From an uncultured Bacteroidota bacterium (GTDB taxonomy: Bacteria > Bacteroidota > Bacteroidia > Flavobacteriales > Flavobacteriaceae), in the NCBI GenBank assembly GCA_902598305.1, contig CACKBL010000005.1, positions 62,001-126,000 of the forward strand: 64,000 bases of DNA, given 5' to 3'. The notes beneath the pieces are model-generated. The model saw nothing but the letters and a program-made list of their open reading frames with translations. It searched no databases and was not told where the DNA came from. Below are positions 41,587 through 51,977 of this stretch, in pieces. The translations under genes were made by a program, and so were the position numbers. The stretch's first letter is position 1; each line of letters starts with the position of its first letter.

Positions 41587-44500
41587 ATGAGAAACTTTTA
41601 TTGGAAATACTTAGCTTCCAATCGTTTAACAGCTATTTTGTTTATAATTTTTCCAACTTCGATGGCGCTTGGAACTTTTATTGAAAGTTGGTATTCAACT
41701 GATACAGCAAAAATATGGATATACAATGCATGGTGGTTTGAACTGATAATGTTACTCTTTGTTATCAATTTTGCAGGAAATATTTTTAAGTATAAATTGT
41801 TTAGACGTGACAAATTTGCCATTCTTGGCTTACACTTATCCTTTATTCTTATTTTGGTTGGTGCATTCGTAACAAGATATATAGGTTATGAAGGAGTGAT
41901 GCCTATTAGAGAAGGAGATTCTACTTCTAAATTTCTATCTGACAAAACATATCTTACTGTTTTAGTTGACGGTGAGATTGAAGGCAAAGTTTTTAGAAAG
42001 AAAATTAAAAAGGAACTTCTATTATCCGAACATGTTCAAAACGATTTCGAAATCGAGCAAAATTTTAAGGATATAAAATTCAATATTAGCTACATGAATT
42101 TTATGGAAAATGTTACTGAGGACCTTGTTTTAGACCCAGATGGAGATAAATACATAAAAATAGTTGAGGCAATCGACGGTACGAGACATAATCATTATAT
42201 TAAAGAGGGTGAAGTCTCAAATATTCACAATGTGCTTTTTACGCTCAACAATCCCATTAAAGGAGCTATAAATATTGAGGTAATTGATGGGGAGTATTTT
42301 TTAACTAGTCCTTTTAAAGGAAGTTTTTTAAGAATGGCTGATCAGTACTCTGACAATATTGTTCCAGAAAAAAAAGAAAACCTTCAATTTAGAAGTCTCT
42401 ATACTATTTCTAATTATCAATTTGTAATTCCTGAACCTGTCTTACGTGGAAAATTTGATGTTGTAAAACTTGATCAGGAGCAGGAAAATCTTCAAGATTT
42501 ACTGAAGGTAAGGGTAGGGGTAGGCGATGAATTCAAGGAGGTCAATTTACTTGGAGGAAAAGGTTTTTCTGAAAGAAATAAAAAAATATCATTAGGAGCT
42601 CTTGACTTTTATCTGTCTTACGGATCTGTTGAAATGAATCTTCCTTTTGAAATTAAATTAAACGATTTTATTGCTGAAAAGTATCCAGGTACAGAAAATA
42701 GTTACTCTTCTTTCGAAAGTAAGATTACAGTTAGGGATAATGATAATTTTGATTATAGGATTTACATGAATCATGTACTTGATCACAAAGGATATAGATT
42801 CTTTCAATCGTCATTCGACCCAGATGAGAAAGGAACTATCCTTTCAGTTAATCACGATAAATGGGGAACTATACTAACCTACTTGGGATACATGACTCTT
42901 TATGCGAGTATGATAGGGATATTCTTCCTTGGAAAAACTAGATTTAAACTTCTTTCGAGGAAAATTGAAAAAATAAAACACCAAAAATCGTTGCTAACCT
43001 TACTTTTTCTTTTTGTCTCTCATTTTTCATTTGCTCAAAACAGATTTCTACAGGTAGATAAAGTGATTGATTATGACTCGATAATTATTGCTGATGCTTT
43101 TCCAATTAAGCAAGCTGAAAAGTTTGGTTCTTTAGTTATACAAGATTTAGGTGGTAGGATGAAGCCTGCCAATACATTTTCATCAGAACTTGTTAGAAAA
43201 GTAAGTAAGAAAGATGAATATAAAGGATTAAATTCAGATCAAGTTTTATTATCGATTCTTAACGGTCCAGCCGTATGGTTTAATACACCAATTATTTACT
43301 TAAAAAGAGGAAATGATTCTTTAAGAAACCTAATTGGGGTTCCAAAGAAAACAAAATACGCACCTCTTGTATCTTTTTTTGATAAAGAGGGTAATTATAA
43401 AATCTCAACACAACTTGAAAAAGCTTATAGGGCTGGAATTCCCAATCAGTTTCAAAAAGATTTTATAGAGGTAGATAAGCGTGTTAATTTACTATATTCA
43501 GCATTGGAAGGTAAGATTCTTAGGATTTTCCCTGTTCCAGGAGATCAAAATAATAAATGGGTTTCCTATCCTGAAATTCAGGACACAAATTTCAAAGGGC
43601 CTGATTCATTGTATGTAAATAATGTACTTCCTCTTTACTTTCAGTCCCTAAGATCGGCTAAAAAAAGTGGTGACTACACAAATGCAGATAATTTGCTAGA
43701 AAGTCTAAAAGGATATCAAAAACGATATGGTGAGATGATTGTACCTTCTGATAGTAAAATCAAATCAGAAATTTTGTACAACAAATATGACGTTTTTAAA
43801 AAAATTTTTAGTTGGTACTTGTATACCGGTCTGTTACTTTTTTTATTTCTGATAATTCAAATTTTCAATCAAAAAAAAGTATTTGGTTACTTAATAAATT
43901 TTTTTAAAGTAGTTATTTATTTGCTATTTGCACTTCACACTGCTGGTTTAATTTTTAGGGCCTATATCTCTGGTCATGCTCCGTGGAGTGACGCATATGA
44001 GTCAATGATTTATGTTTCTTGGGCAACTATGCTATTTGGAATTTTGTTTGGCAGGAAGTCAAATCTCACCCTTGCAGCTACAACATTTGTTGTATCCATG
44101 ATTTTGATGATTGCTCACTGGAATTGGATGGATCCATCGATAGCAAATCTTCAACCTGTTCTTGACAGCTATTGGTTAATGATTCATGTTGCTGTAATAG
44201 TTGGTAGTTATGGTCCTTTTGCTCTTAGTATGATAATTGGAATTGTGGTTCTTTTTCTGATGCTTTTGACGAATAGAACTAATAAAAAGATAATGCACTT
44301 GAATATTAATGAACTCTCAATTGTAAATGAACTTTCTATGACCGTTGGACTGATTATGTTAACTATTGGAAACTTTTTAGGTGGAATGTGGGCAAATGAA
44401 AGTTGGGGAAGATATTGGGGATGGGATCCAAAGGAAACGTGGGCCCTTATAAGTATTATGGTTTATGCATTTGTTATTCATATGAGATTTATACCAAGTT

Positions 44501-44721
44501 TGCGAGGAAAATGGATTTTTAATCTCGCAAGTGTAGTCTCATTTGCAAGTATTTTGATGACCTATTTCGGTGTGAATTTTTATTTGGTTGGTTTGCATTC
44601 ATATGCAAGTGGAGACAAAATTATTACTCCTAATTTTGTCTATTATTCAATAGCATTTGTCGCTTTACTAGCAACAATATCTTATTATCCTTATAAAAAG
44701 TACTATTTAAAACTTAAATGA
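41587..44721 (+). CDS. cytochrome c biogenesis protein CcsBA (fused ResB-like and CcsA/ResC)
   Basis: N-terminal ResB-like region; C-terminal GHAPWSDAYESMIYVSWATMLFG and GGMWANESWGRYWGWDPKETWALISIMVYAFVIHMR (WWD motif). Confidence 0.95.
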   Translation: MRNFYWKYLASNRLTAILFIIFPTSMALGTFIESWYSTDTAKIWIYNAWWFELIMLLFVINFAGNIFKYKLFRRDKFAILGLHLSFILILVGAFVTRYIGYEGVMPIREGDSTSKFLSDKTYLTVLVDGEIEGKVFRKKIKKELLLSEHVQNDFEIEQNFKDIKFNISYMNFMENVTEDLVLDPDGDKYIKIVEAIDGTRHNHYIKEGEVSNIHNVLFTLNNPIKGAINIEVIDGEYFLTSPFKGSFLRMADQYSDNIVPEKKENLQFRSLYTISNYQFVIPEPVLRGKFDVVKLDQEQENLQDLLKVRVGVGDEFKEVNLLGGKGFSERNKKISLGALDFYLSYGSVEMNLPFEIKLNDFIAEKYPGTENSYSSFESKITVRDNDNFDYRIYMNHVLDHKGYRFFQSSFDPDEKGTILSVNHDKWGTILTYLGYMTLYASMIGIFFLGKTRFKLLSRKIEKIKHQKSLLTLLFLFVSHFSFAQNRFLQVDKVIDYDSIIIADAFPIKQAEKFGSLVIQDLGGRMKPANTFSSELVRKVSKKDEYKGLNSDQVLLSILNGPAVWFNTPIIYLKRGNDSLRNLIGVPKKTKYAPLVSFFDKEGNYKISTQLEKAYRAGIPNQFQKDFIEVDKRVNLLYSALEGKILRIFPVPGDQNNKWVSYPEIQDTNFKGPDSLYVNNVLPLYFQSLRSAKKSGDYTNADNLLESLKGYQKRYGEMIVPSDSKIKSEILYNKYDVFKKIFSWYLYTGLLLFLFLIIQIFNQKKVFGYLINFFKVVIYLLFALHTAGLIFRAYISGHAPWSDAYESMIYVSWATMLFGILFGRKSNLTLAATTFVVSMILMIAHWNWMDPSIANLQPVLDSYWLMIHVAVIVGSYGPFALSMIIGIVVLFLMLLTNRTNKKIMHLNINELSIVNELSMTVGLIMLTIGNFLGGMWANESWGRYWGWDPKETWALISIMVYAFVIHMRFIPSLRGKWIFNLASVVSFASILMTYFGVNFYLVGLHSYASGDKIITPNFVYYSIAFVALLATISYYPYKKYYLKLK

Positions 44722-44839
44722 CTTTTTAAGTAATAGAGGATTTACAACTATCAATCAATTTCATTTTGTATCTTTTCTATACAATCAATACTTAATTCGT
44801 TATTTTTATTTTTTATAGACTATTAAAATAAATTCAATT

Positions 44840-45043
44840 ATGAATAAAAAGAAAAAATGGTTTTTGTATTCTGTTGTGTCACTTCTTATTTTTGGATTAG
44901 GACTCTCTCTTCTAGGTGAGGCGATTATAATGAAGTATCAAAATTCTGAAAATTGGGTTATCCTAGGAACGGTTTCCCTTGTAGTTACAAATTCAGGCTT
45001 GTGCTTGTTTGGGCAAGCTGTTATCGAAAAAACCAAAATTTAA
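44840..45043 (+). CDS. small two-TM hypothetical protein (67 aa)
   Basis: MNKKKKWFLYSVVSLLIFGLGLSLLGEAIIMKYQNSENWVILGTVSLVVTNSGLCLFGQAVIEKTKI; fills the gap between convergent genes. Confidence 0.6.
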   Translation: MNKKKKWFLYSVVSLLIFGLGLSLLGEAIIMKYQNSENWVILGTVSLVVTNSGLCLFGQAVIEKTKI

Positions 45044-47361
45044 GTTTTTGTCAATAAATACAGATAGTCATAATGAGCTTTGAAAGATTTATTTGTATTT
45101 CTTTTAAATTTCTTATTCAAATTTTTCTTAAGGCTAATTATAAACGACTTTATGCTTGGGTGAAGTTGTTTATCATCTATCAATTCAAGCATTTTCTCAA
45201 CAAAATATACTTGTAAATTTTGCTCTGAAGTATCTGGATTTAAATTGCTAAAAATATTTTTTTCAATTTCATATATAACATCTTTGGAATTTAGCCCAAG
45301 CCCTTCAACTGTTGAGTTAGAAGAAAGAATTTGATTTAATTTTCTAGATGATAATAGTCTGTTTAGTGAACTTTTTTGGATATTTTCAATTCGCTCCATA
45401 ATTCCGTTAGACCTTATTTTTGAGGTTATTTTTTTAGGAGTTAACCAATATTGACTTTTCCATAGATTTTCATAAAGGAATAAAATAGCATCTATCTGTT
45501 TCTCTTTAGAAACATTTTTGTAGGTATTCATATTGTTTTTCTTTCTTGAATTTCTTGTTTCGAAGACACCTCCTACAATATTTAGTACATGATACATATA
45601 TCTTCTGTAAACATAAATTGCCTCTAAATAAATTTCTTCCAAATCTTTATAATCTATATTCTTAGTTTGTGTCCATTCGGGTAATTGATCCATCACAATT
45701 TTTAAATTTTTAATACCGTATGTAGTTGCATTTATAGGGTCATCTCCGATATTCTCTGTTTGAGAATTCGGATCTAGCCCGCCATAGCCAAACATGTACT
45801 TTGGATTAAGAGATTTTTGGTCTACAATATCCTCTAAAATTGATTTGATTTCTAAAGAATTTTTGTTATCAAAATACCTGTATCCCCAATTTATCGAGTA
45901 TTTGTCGTAGGGTCCAATTTTTCTAATGAAGCGAATATTTTTATCTCCTGGTTGGGCTACATAATTGTATCTCGCATAATCCATTATTGTTGATGCTATA
46001 CCGTATTTCTGAGTAAAAGTTCCAGATCTAAGAGAATCAACAGGATATGCGCTACTAGCCTTCATATTGTGTGGAAGACCCAGTGCGTGTCCAACTTCAT
46101 GAGAAATAACTCTTCTCATCATTTCCCCAATCTCGCTTTCAGGGGTATCAAGTGTTCTGGCTTTTGGATTGGCAGCTCCAGTTTCTATTAGATATCTATT
46201 CCTATATGACCTTAGGTGATTATGGTACCATATAACATCACTTTCAAGAATTTCTCCTGTTCGAGGGTCATATACTCTTGGACCGGTGGCATTTCTTGTT
46301 TTGGATGCAACATATCGTACGGTTGAGTACCTAATATCTTCTGGACTAAAATTTGGATCCTCATCTTTTGAAGGGGGATCTTTTGCAACTACAACATTTT
46401 TGAATCCTGCCTCCTCAAAAGCCTCATTCCAGTCTTCAATTCCTTGTTTGAAGTATTTTCTCCACTTGATTGGGGTTGCTGGATCTAAATAATAAATTAT
46501 TTGTTTCACAGGTTCTGAAAGTTCTCCATTATTGTAAGCCTCTGGGTTTTTAGGTTCCAACCTCCATCTCTGGGCAATTCTATAAGAGTCTGACTTAAGT
46601 TCTTGTGAGCTATAATTTGTTTTTTCAACACTGAACCAACCAACCCTGTGATCTGTATACCTAACTGGCATGGGATTCTTGGGTAACTCAATAAAAGAAT
46701 GATTTATTTGAAATGAAAGTGTTTTCGAATTGTTGCCTCTTGGTGGGTTAGAGGCTTCAAAGGTCAAAGTATGTCTTATTTCCAAATTTTGTGGGTAGCT
46801 ATTGGCTGAATCTATGGAACTTCTATTCTTGTCAGCTCTTCCAATTTTGTATCTATCACGTTCGGTTTTTCTAATAATATTAAATCCTGGAGAATCTTTT
46901 AGAAAGAAAGAACTGACATCAATTAAGTATCGATTTTTTTCAGTATTTAAAATTTTGAAAGATGCTATAATAGGGCTTAAGTTATTTTTTGTAACACTAA
47001 TACTTATTGGATCAATTTCGTTTGCAATATTAGAGAAGCTTTCTTGCCTTAAATAGATCTTTTCTCCTTTTTTTTCAAACTTAACAACCTGCTCTGAAGT
47101 TTTGGATCCAGCATTAATATATCCGGAATAATTAGATGGCAGTTGTACAAATCGCGTGACGACCAAAATCTCCTTTTTAAGTATTGAGTCCCTTAATTCA
47201 AGGTATAACTCATCATTATTGTCAAGATATGATGTGATGATACCCACACTTTTGATTTTTTTCTGTGTTAAAGAATCAATTGAAAGTTTTTTACTTTTTT
47301 TTTGAGAATAAAGATTTGTAATTATAAAAAAAGTAAAAATTGTTGTTAAAAATCTTTTCAT
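45040..47361 (-). CDS. exported zinc-dependent metalloprotease (DUF5117/DUF4953-type)
   Basis: RRVISHEVGHALGLPHNMKASSAYPVDSLRSGTFTQKYGIASTIMDYARYNYVAQPGD (HExxHxxGxxH and Met-turn-like). Confidence 0.92.
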   Translation of the reverse strand: MKRFLTTIFTFFIITNLYSQKKSKKLSIDSLTQKKIKSVGIITSYLDNNDELYLELRDSILKKEILVVTRFVQLPSNYSGYINAGSKTSEQVVKFEKKGEKIYLRQESFSNIANEIDPISISVTKNNLSPIIASFKILNTEKNRYLIDVSSFFLKDSPGFNIIRKTERDRYKIGRADKNRSSIDSANSYPQNLEIRHTLTFEASNPPRGNNSKTLSFQINHSFIELPKNPMPVRYTDHRVGWFSVEKTNYSSQELKSDSYRIAQRWRLEPKNPEAYNNGELSEPVKQIIYYLDPATPIKWRKYFKQGIEDWNEAFEEAGFKNVVVAKDPPSKDEDPNFSPEDIRYSTVRYVASKTRNATGPRVYDPRTGEILESDVIWYHNHLRSYRNRYLIETGAANPKARTLDTPESEIGEMMRRVISHEVGHALGLPHNMKASSAYPVDSLRSGTFTQKYGIASTIMDYARYNYVAQPGDKNIRFIRKIGPYDKYSINWGYRYFDNKNSLEIKSILEDIVDQKSLNPKYMFGYGGLDPNSQTENIGDDPINATTYGIKNLKIVMDQLPEWTQTKNIDYKDLEEIYLEAIYVYRRYMYHVLNIVGGVFETRNSRKKNNMNTYKNVSKEKQIDAILFLYENLWKSQYWLTPKKITSKIRSNGIMERIENIQKSSLNRLLSSRKLNQILSSNSTVEGLGLNSKDVIYEIEKNIFSNLNPDTSEQNLQVYFVEKMLELIDDKQLHPSIKSFIISLKKNLNKKFKRNTNKSFKAHYDYLYLLTKT

Positions 47362-47500
47362 TTCGAAGGTTTAATTTTAAATCTACAAAAACTTGAGTCA
47401 AGTTTAAAAAGAAAATAGCTTTTCAAATTATAATTTATTTCTATATTTTGATAATTTGTAATAAATATATATAACTACTGTAAGTTTATTAAAAAATATC

Positions 47501-48955
47501 GTGAATTTAAAAACTCTAACCTTGCTATTTAAATACCTTTTTAAGTCAATTTTATTTGTATTTGCTTTTATCAATATTAGTTGTAATAAATCTGTTGATG
47601 ATCAAGATGATCTAAATTTTTTTGAAAATAAAATTGAAACAGGCCAACTACCTTATATTTCTGTTAAAAGTGATGAAATGATTCAAAATGAACCAAAAGT
47701 TCCTGGAGACATATATATCAAAGAAAATGACAGTATAACCCATTCGAGTCCAATTGGTGTAGAATACCGTGGTTCAACATCATTTCGTTTGACAGATAAA
47801 AAATCATACGGATTTGAAATATGGGACGAAAATAATGAAGATTCAGAAATGGAAATTTTAAATTTTCCCGAGGAAGAGGATTGGATCTTGATGGGACACG
47901 TCTTCAGATCCAGTGATCAAAGAGTTTTTGATCCATCTTTAATGCACCACTACATTGGTTATGAGCTTTCAAGATCAATTGGAATGTATGCGAGTAGATC
48001 AAAATTTGTTGAATTAGAAGTCAATGGCGATTATAAGGGCGTTTATATCCTAATGGAGAAATTAAAAAGGGATAAGAATAGAATCGATATTAAAAAATTG
48101 AAAGAAGACATTACGGGAGGCTACATATTAAAAATTGATAAAACAGCTGGTGGGGACGTAATAGAAGGAACCCAGCCATTGAGTTATTTTGAAAATAATT
48201 GGGATGATGACGCCAGGTATTCAGAATCCATTTCATTTAGATCTGATTATGACATAAATGGGGTTAAAATTTCTTTCCCACCATTTGACCCTCCATATCA
48301 TCCTGCTCAATATTTAGAAACTTATTTTTTGTATGAATATCCAAAAGCTGATGATATTACAGATGAGCAAAAACAATACATTCAAAACTATATAAGAGAT
48401 TTTGAAAATTCATTATTTAATATAGATAATACTGCAAGTGAGAGGGATTACAATAATTATATTGATATTAATAGTTTTGTGGATTATTTTATTCTAAATG
48501 AACTTACTGGTAACATAGATGCCTACAGACTAAGCACCTATATTCACAAAAATAGGGGTGGAAAGCTTAAAATGGGTCCAATTTGGGATTTAAATATTGG
48601 ATATAACAGACAAGATAGAGTTCCTTTTACCGATTGGATTGCCAATTATAACCAGTATGTTCCAAGAGATGCTTGGATGGTTCCATTTTGGTGGGAAGTA
48701 TTTTTGGAAGATGATTATTTTAAGCAAAGATTAAAAGAAAGATGGACACAGTATAGAAGCAATCAATTTTCTAATCAAACTGTTTTAAATTTGGTTCAAG
48801 AGACTGCAGATTATTTGATTGAAAATGGTTCTATAGACAGAAATTACCAAAGATGGATCGGAATCAGTATTGACTATTTGCAAGTAATCGATGCGCTAAA
48901 AAGCCATCTTCAAGAGAGACTCTTATGGATGGACCAAAAAATCAATTCTATGTAA
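47501..48955 (+). CDS. CotH kinase family lipoprotein
   Basis: GTG start; lipobox INISC; GVEYRGSTSFRLTDKKSYGFEIWDE; NGDYKGVYILMEKLKRDKNRIDI; GPIWDLNIGYN. Confidence 0.9.
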   Translation: MNLKTLTLLFKYLFKSILFVFAFINISCNKSVDDQDDLNFFENKIETGQLPYISVKSDEMIQNEPKVPGDIYIKENDSITHSSPIGVEYRGSTSFRLTDKKSYGFEIWDENNEDSEMEILNFPEEEDWILMGHVFRSSDQRVFDPSLMHHYIGYELSRSIGMYASRSKFVELEVNGDYKGVYILMEKLKRDKNRIDIKKLKEDITGGYILKIDKTAGGDVIEGTQPLSYFENNWDDDARYSESISFRSDYDINGVKISFPPFDPPYHPAQYLETYFLYEYPKADDITDEQKQYIQNYIRDFENSLFNIDNTASERDYNNYIDINSFVDYFILNELTGNIDAYRLSTYIHKNRGGKLKMGPIWDLNIGYNRQDRVPFTDWIANYNQYVPRDAWMVPFWWEVFLEDDYFKQRLKERWTQYRSNQFSNQTVLNLVQETADYLIENGSIDRNYQRWIGISIDYLQVIDALKSHLQERLLWMDQKINSM

Positions 48956-48960
48956 AACAA

Positions 48961-48986
48961 AAAAGCCCTCTAACTGAGGGCTTTTG
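48961..48986. terminator. bidirectional intrinsic terminator between convergent genes
   Basis: AAAAGCCCTC-TAACT-GAGGGCTTTT perfect 10-bp stem between the CotH gene (+) and the 48989 gene (-). Confidence 0.8.
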
Positions 48987-48988
48987 AA

Positions 48989-49762
48989 TTAATTATTATA
49001 GGCGTCTGCGAGAAATATTATTTCACATACTGCATTATCAAAACCCTTTCTTGATTTGTATCCCGTGTCCATTGCTTTCTGGGTTGTAAAATCAGTTTTT
49101 AAATTTGATTTTAAATCTGTTGGCATATTAAATATAATATGAGTTAAGTTCTTGTATGCATTATCACTTCTTTTGGTAATTTTATTAAATCCCCAATATT
49201 TGTGGCTACCTTCCAATATTCTTTTTTCCCACATTGGTCTAAAAACTTCCATTTCGTATTTTTCATATTCGTCATTAAGAGCTTCAGCAGGGAAAATATA
49301 GACAGTTTCGCCTCTGTTTGCTTGCCCAGGCTTTGTATAATAAATATTTTCAAGAGTATAAGATCTAGTGTCTTTCCTAGGTGCACCTAAGGTTTCTAGT
49401 TTCTTTTCTATTGATCTTGAAGACATTTTTCCCTTGTAAACCTTTTTAGCAATAGCATTCCAATCCATACCAGATTTCATCTGAGCTTCGTCTTTAAAAA
49501 TATTTAAAATAATGTAATCGCCAATCCCTTTGTTTTCAAGTTCGCTTAAATCACCTCCTGATTTTCTTTTCATTATGTACCATCCAAGCTGCTTACCCAT
49601 TTTTACAGCTTCTCTTTTTATAGGTTCCGCAAACTTTTCAACTGCTTCATATTGAGCATTCATGCCATCTTTGACTTGAACTATATCCATTACAATTACT
49701 TGAGAATAAGAACTTGCGAAAATGAATAGTCCAGAAAATAAAGTAAATAAAAATTTTTTCAT
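48989..49762 (-). CDS. exported hypothetical protein
   Basis: 257 aa with signal peptide MKKFLFTLFSGLFIFASSYSQ; codon-rich continuous ORF. Confidence 0.75.
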   Translation of the reverse strand: MKKFLFTLFSGLFIFASSYSQVIVMDIVQVKDGMNAQYEAVEKFAEPIKREAVKMGKQLGWYIMKRKSGGDLSELENKGIGDYIILNIFKDEAQMKSGMDWNAIAKKVYKGKMSSRSIEKKLETLGAPRKDTRSYTLENIYYTKPGQANRGETVYIFPAEALNDEYEKYEMEVFRPMWEKRILEGSHKYWGFNKITKRSDNAYKNLTHIIFNMPTDLKSNLKTDFTTQKAMDTGYKSRKGFDNAVCEIIFLADAYNN

Positions 49763-49803
49763 TTTGAATTTGTTTTATAGTTAGATTCCAAATTTATAAA
49801 ACT

Positions 49804-51828
49804 TTACCATATATATACTCTCTTTTCTTTTGAAAGAAACATACTATCTTCTTCTGTTGTATTAAAAGCTTCATGAAATTCGTCCATATTACGAACACTT
49901 TGATTTACTCTATAGTACCCTGGTGAATGTGGATCAATTCGAAGATAGTTTTTTTGAGCTTCCTCCCTTATTTTTGTGCGGAAATTATTTGCAAATGAGA
50001 TAAAAAATAATTGCTCGGGAGTGTAACCATAAATTGAATCTGGTGTTTTGTTACTTTTCCTATAGATTTTATAAGCATCATATGCCGCTCTAAGTCCACC
50101 CAAATCTCCTATATTTTCCCCAAGGGTAAATTTTCCATTTATAAAGTTTCCAGGTAAGACCTCAATCTCACTGAATTGATCTGCTAATTTTTCGCCTAAT
50201 TTGTTAAATCTTTCCAAGTCCTTTTCTGTCCACCAATTTCTAAGATTTCCAACTTCATCGAAGTCAGCTCCTGAGTCATCAAACCCGTGAAGAATTTCAT
50301 GTCCAATTACACTTCCTATTGCACCATAATTAACGGCAGGGTCAGCATACATATCAAAAAACGGAGGTTGTAAGAATGCTGCTGGAAAAATTATTTCGTT
50401 AAAAATTGGAACATATCCAGCGTTTACTGTTTGTGGAGTTAATAGCCATTGAGTTTTATCAACGGGTTTTCCAAAATCTGACAAATTATCAAAGAAGTTA
50501 TATTCAGCAATATTAATCCTAGCTTCAAAATAATTAGAACTGTTTTCGTCTTTAATTAAACTAAGTTTAGAATAGTCCTCCCATTTATCTGGAAACCCTA
50601 CTTTAACTTTCATTTTTCTAAGTTTATTAATAGCATTAATTTTGGTTATACTGTCCATCCATTTAAGATTTTCTATCCTTTTGGTGTATGCAATTTTCAA
50701 ATTATCAATTAATTCTATCATAATATCTTTAGCTTCTTGAGTAAATTTATCTGAAACATAGACTTTCCCAAGTGCGTCTCCAAGACTACTATTGACTACT
50801 TGTACGGCTCTTTTTTCCAGTGCCCTTTGACTTACAGAACCATTTAAGACTTTTCCATAAAACTCCCAATTAGCCCTGTCAATCTCCATACTTAAACTAG
50901 AGGCGGAACCATCAATTATAGTCCACTTAAGGTAGGATTTTATGTCATCAATGGATTCTGTTTGAAGTATTTGATTTATTGATTTAAAATAATTTAAATC
51001 TGATAGTACCAATGAATTGATTTCTTCTAACCCTGCACTATTAAATATTTTTTTCCAATTTAAGGGTAAATATTCATATAGTTCTTCAATTTGCACTGGG
51101 TTGTATGTCTTTGAGGCATCCCTTCTTGATACTTTATCTAAACGTATGGAAGCAATTTTTTTTTCAAATTCAATTATTCTAGAAGATTCTTGCAAGCTTT
51201 CGGTCTCTGAGAAGCCAACCAGGTTAAACATTCTTTCAATGTGCTTTTTGTATTCTCCAAGAATCTTTTTTGAATTCTCATCTTTCTTTAAGTAATAATC
51301 TCTTTCAATACCTAAAACTCCTGGATACATTTTTAAAATATTTAGATTACTGTCCTTTGAATCCGCAGTTACTCTGTAATAAAATAAAGCGAAACTCCCT
51401 TTGGGATAAAAGTCAATTAATAAATCCTCAATTTGATTAATGGATTTTATTTTATTTACACTTTCGATGTACTTTTTAATTGGTTTAACACCCTGTTTGT
51501 TTCTCTCCAAGGTGTCAGTATACAAATTATATAGTAAGACAGCTTTTCCTTCATCAGATTTTGAATCAATATTTTTATCAATGCTTGATTTTTTCATTAT
51601 ATCAAGTAAGTTTTGACTGGTTTTTTCTCTTAGTTCATCGAAACTTCCCCAACGGACTCTATCATCTGGTATTTTAGTATTTTTTGACCATATTCCATTT
51701 ACATGGTTAAATAAATTATCTTGAACTCGAGTATTTTTATCAATTAAATCTACTCTAAATGAAGATTTAGGTTTTTCCACCTTTGTACAGCTAAGTACAA
51801 GTAAAAATAAAATGTAACTTTTTTTCAT
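49804..51828 (-). CDS. M13 family metallopeptidase lipoprotein
   Basis: GSVIGHEILHGFDDSGADFDEVGNLRNWW; NAGYVPIFNEIIFPAAFLQPPFFD; ENIGDLGGLRAAYDAY; start set at MKKSYILFLLVLSCTK. Confidence 0.95.
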   Translation of the reverse strand: MKKSYILFLLVLSCTKVEKPKSSFRVDLIDKNTRVQDNLFNHVNGIWSKNTKIPDDRVRWGSFDELREKTSQNLLDIMKKSSIDKNIDSKSDEGKAVLLYNLYTDTLERNKQGVKPIKKYIESVNKIKSINQIEDLLIDFYPKGSFALFYYRVTADSKDSNLNILKMYPGVLGIERDYYLKKDENSKKILGEYKKHIERMFNLVGFSETESLQESSRIIEFEKKIASIRLDKVSRRDASKTYNPVQIEELYEYLPLNWKKIFNSAGLEEINSLVLSDLNYFKSINQILQTESIDDIKSYLKWTIIDGSASSLSMEIDRANWEFYGKVLNGSVSQRALEKRAVQVVNSSLGDALGKVYVSDKFTQEAKDIMIELIDNLKIAYTKRIENLKWMDSITKINAINKLRKMKVKVGFPDKWEDYSKLSLIKDENSSNYFEARINIAEYNFFDNLSDFGKPVDKTQWLLTPQTVNAGYVPIFNEIIFPAAFLQPPFFDMYADPAVNYGAIGSVIGHEILHGFDDSGADFDEVGNLRNWWTEKDLERFNKLGEKLADQFSEIEVLPGNFINGKFTLGENIGDLGGLRAAYDAYKIYRKSNKTPDSIYGYTPEQLFFISFANNFRTKIREEAQKNYLRIDPHSPGYYRVNQSVRNMDEFHEAFNTTEEDSMFLSKEKRVYIW

Positions 51829-51899
51829 AGTACAAATAACAGTCAAAGGTAATTTTTTTAACAAATTTAATGTTCAAAAATTATATTATATTTAGATAA

Positions 51900-51977
51900 A
51901 TGCTAGCTCTGATAAGTCTTTTATCGATTATTGCTGTCGGATTGGTTTATTATATAATTATTTCTAAAAATAAATAA
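51900..51977 (+). CDS. predicted 25-aa single-TM microprotein
   Basis: MLALISLLSIIAVGLVYYIIISKNK*; stop overlaps the SMP-30 ATG as TAATG (51975-51979). Confidence 0.5.
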   Translation: MLALISLLSIIAVGLVYYIIISKNK

